Shown: in pieces, positions 5,942 through 7,619 of the stretch | Layout of the letters: the number at the start of each line of letters is the position of its first letter | How positions within the stretch are numbered: the stretch's first letter is position 1 | Assembly: GCA_031276615.1 (NCBI GenBank) | Contig: JAISND010000144.1 | Span: forward strand, 1-7,619 | Direction of reading: 5' to 3' | From: Treponema sp. | GTDB taxonomy: Bacteria > Spirochaetota > Spirochaetia > Treponematales > Breznakiellaceae | Length of the DNA: 7,619 nt | Program-made: the position numbers and the translations under genes | Notes under the pieces: model-generated | What the model saw: only the letters and a program-made list of their open reading frames with translations | Database searches by the model: none | Told to the model about the DNA's origin: nothing

Positions 5942-6804
5942 AAAAACTGATCCAGCGGCTTCTTGTTTTTATCGCCGGCCTGCCGCTTATCTTCGCAATC
6001 GTGTATTTCCTTCCCCATTACAACCAGCTTGCGCTGAATATCGCCGTTGTTGTTTCCAGCGCCCTGGGCGCCCTTGAATTTTCCCTGATGCTGAAAAAGA
6101 AAAACCTGGTAATATCCCGCGCGGAGGCCCTTGTCCTGGGCGCCCTTGGCCCGGCCGCGATGACGGCGGCATCGGCCCTCAATCTGGATTGTTCCCTCCT
6201 TTACGCGGTTTTTCTGGGTGGCGTTTCCTGGCTGCTCATATCCGGAATTTTTTACCGCGCCGAAACCCTGGACCGCTTCACCGGCCGGCTCTGCGCGGGC
6301 TTCTGCGTTTTGATTTATCCCGGCCTGTTTATGGAATGGATAATCAGGATGGGGCTTTTTGAAAAATCCCGGGAGATCATTCTGGTTTTTCTCGCCATGG
6401 TTTTTGCCAACGATTCGCTTGCCTGGGCTTCGGGGATGCTTTTCGGGAAGGGCAACCGGGGCGTCATTCCCGCCAGCCCGAACAAAAGCGCCGCCGGATT
6501 TATCGGCGGAACCGCGGCGTCGGTTCTTGCCGGCGCGTGGGCCGCGCTTTGCCTTCCCGGTGTCTTTATACCCCGCCGCGTTCCGGCCCTTGCGGCGGGC
6601 ATGATTCTGGGGCTGCTTTCGGGCGCCGCGGCGTCCCTCGGGGATCTTGGCGAATCGGCAATCAAGCGGAGTTCGGGCATCAAGGATTCCGGCTTTATCA
6701 TACCCGGAAGGGGCGGCATGCTTGATTCCATCGATTCCATAGCCCTCGCGGCGCCGGTTTTTTATCACGCCTGCAGGATTCTCTTTGTCCAAAGCCAGTT
6801 GTGA
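5938..6804 (+). CDS. cdsA: Phosphatidate cytidylyltransferase (CDP-diglyceride synthase), divergent
   Basis: A 288-residue polytopic membrane enzyme that converts phosphatidic acid and CTP to CDP-diacylglycerol, the precursor of phosphatidylglycerol and related lipids. Hydrophobic segments cover most of residues 6-230 (for example 7-25, 31-48, 86-105, 118-138, 146-168, 186-208 and 216-235). The C-terminal family signature spans about 240-266: SAIKRSSGIKD, then FIIPGRGGMLDSIDS. The key K-R and K-D pairs, GG and the two aspartates of LDxxD are kept, but the family usually reads PGHGG and DRxD, so His becomes Arg and Arg becomes Ser here. Upstream, NDSLAWASG and SPNKSAAGFIGG replace the more usual SDTGAYxxG and SPKKTWEGxxGG. 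Position between uppS and dxr strongly supports the call. The start is ATG 5938, overlapping uppS by 4 nt, with GGGGGGA (5924-5930) 7 nt upstream. Confidence 0.92.
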   Translation: MKKLIQRLLVFIAGLPLIFAIVYFLPHYNQLALNIAVVVSSALGALEFSLMLKKKNLVISRAEALVLGALGPAAMTAASALNLDCSLLYAVFLGGVSWLLISGIFYRAETLDRFTGRLCAGFCVLIYPGLFMEWIIRMGLFEKSREIILVFLAMVFANDSLAWASGMLFGKGNRGVIPASPNKSAAGFIGGTAASVLAGAWAALCLPGVFIPRRVPALAAGMILGLLSGAAASLGDLGESAIKRSSGIKDSGFIIPGRGGMLDSIDSIALAAPVFYHACRILFVQSQL

Positions 6805-7619
6805 ATGAAAAAACGCGTTTCTGTTCTTGGCGTTACCGGTTCCATCGGGAAAAATACGCTTGACGTGCTTCGCCTCGGAAAGGATGATTTCACCGCCGTT
6901 CTTTTCAGCGCCCGCAAAAACCGCCGGGGCCTTGCCGCGGCGGCCGAAGAATGGCCGGGCGCCGCGCGGGTGCTCGCCGGCGGCGAAGAAGGCCGGAAGG
7001 CGCTGTTAGACGCAATCGCCGCGGCGGGCGCGGACATTACCGTGAACGGCATTTCCGGCGCGGCCGGCCTTGAGCCTTCACTTGCCGCTATCGATTCCGG
7101 CTCCGATCTTGCCCTTGCCAACAAGGAAACCCTTGTCATGGCCGGGCCCCTCGTATTCAGGCGCGCCCTGGAAAAGGGGGTAAGGATCATCCCCGTGGAT
7201 TCGGAGCACTCGGCGATTTTTCAGCTTGTCCAGTCCCGCGGGGCGGAGGATATCGAAGAAATCATCCTTACCGCTTCGGGCGGTCCCTTCAGAAACAGTA
7301 CCCTTGAAGAAATGGGCAGGGTCAGCCCCGCCGAAGCCGTCGCCCATCCTACCTGGAAAATGGGGCCCAAAATAAGCGTCGATTCGGCGTCCCTTGCCAA
7401 CAAGGGGCTTGAGATAATCGAGGCCGCGCGGCTGTTCAATATGCCCCCCGGTAAAATCAGGGTTCTTGTTCACCCCCAGAGCGTCGTACATTCGATGATC
7501 CGGCTTCGGGACGGGGCCGTCTATGCCCAGCTTTCCCGGCCGGACATGCGGCTGCCCATTCACGAAGCCCTGTACTGGCCGGAAACCCGCTCTTCCCCCT
7601 TCGGAAAGCTCGATTTCGA
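6805..7619 (+). CDS. dxr: 1-deoxy-D-xylulose 5-phosphate reductoisomerase, 5' part only
   Basis: The first 271 codons of DXP reductoisomerase, the NADPH-dependent enzyme that makes 2-C-methyl-D-erythritol 4-phosphate in the MEP isoprenoid pathway (the fosmidomycin target). The frame stays open to the right edge, so the C-terminal part is missing. Motifs: nucleotide-binding loop LGVTGSIG (8-15; usually LGSTGSIG), ALANKETLVMAG (103-114), metal-binding VDSEHSAIF (131-139) with Asp132 and Glu134, LTASGGPF (155-162), HPTWKMGPKISVDSA (181-195), ANKGLEIIEA (198-207) with Glu203 as the third metal ligand, and VHPQSVVHSMI (222-232). These correspond to Asp150, Glu152 and Glu231 of the E. coli enzyme. 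The start is ATG 6805, directly abutting the cdsA TGA in the same reading frame; no Shine-Dalgarno sequence is seen within 20 nt upstream, so translation probably depends on ribosomes finishing cdsA. Dxr feeds the pathway whose products UppS uses. Confidence 0.96.
   Translation, partial: MKKRVSVLGVTGSIGKNTLDVLRLGKDDFTAVLFSARKNRRGLAAAAEEWPGAARVLAGGEEGRKALLDAIAAAGADITVNGISGAAGLEPSLAAIDSGSDLALANKETLVMAGPLVFRRALEKGVRIIPVDSEHSAIFQLVQSRGAEDIEEIILTASGGPFRNSTLEEMGRVSPAEAVAHPTWKMGPKISVDSASLANKGLEIIEAARLFNMPPGKIRVLVHPQSVVHSMIRLRDGAVYAQLSRPDMRLPIHEALYWPETRSSPFGKLDF

Noticed and set aside
5824..6792. 322-codon open frame on the minus strand opposite cdsA
   Set aside because: It spans the uppS/cdsA junction, its translation is low-complexity and charged with no family resemblance, and it is explained by codon bias of the sense genes.

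Overview
The window reads as a bacterial chromosome segment from a spirochaete, most likely a GC-rich Treponema or close relative. Three things support this. The gene order rpsB-tsf-frr-uppS-cdsA-dxr lacks pyrH between tsf and frr, which from memory matches the Treponema pallidum block. The S2 N-terminus (MAVVTMKSLLESGVHFGHQV) and its long acidic tail look treponemal. CdsA carries sequence variants that I associate, also from memory, with spirochaetes. No database was consulted. All eight genes are on the + strand, packed tightly, with no tRNA, rRNA, IS element or CRISPR array.

Left part (1-2734): the 3' end of a fused-type ABC importer permease (302 codons, cut by the window edge), an 85-nt gap holding a strong stem-loop, the cognate ATPase of the FbpC/PotA/CysA group starting at GTG 995, and a Maf nucleotide pyrophosphatase 39 nt later. 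The transporter looks like a ferric-iron (FbpABC/AfuABC) system, but the substrate cannot be proven because the binding protein is outside the window.

Middle gap (2735-2886): 152 nt with three hairpins. The first, just after maf, may be a terminator. The third abuts the rpsB Shine-Dalgarno sequence, which can also pair with an upstream CCTCC. This is the most interesting non-coding stretch and a candidate autoregulatory leader.

Right part (2887-7619): a compact run of translation genes (S2, EF-Ts, ribosome recycling factor) followed by lipid-carrier, phospholipid and isoprenoid genes (undecaprenyl-PP synthase, CDP-diglyceride synthase, DXP reductoisomerase). Gaps are 3, 20 and 5 nt, then a 4-nt overlap, then 0 nt, implying one transcript with translational coupling. 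Dxr supplies isoprenoid precursors that UppS elongates to the cell-wall carrier lipid. dxr runs off the right edge after 271 codons. No clearly novel multi-gene system is visible; the window is mostly core genome, and the items worth a second look are RNA structures and residue-level departures in CdsA and Maf.
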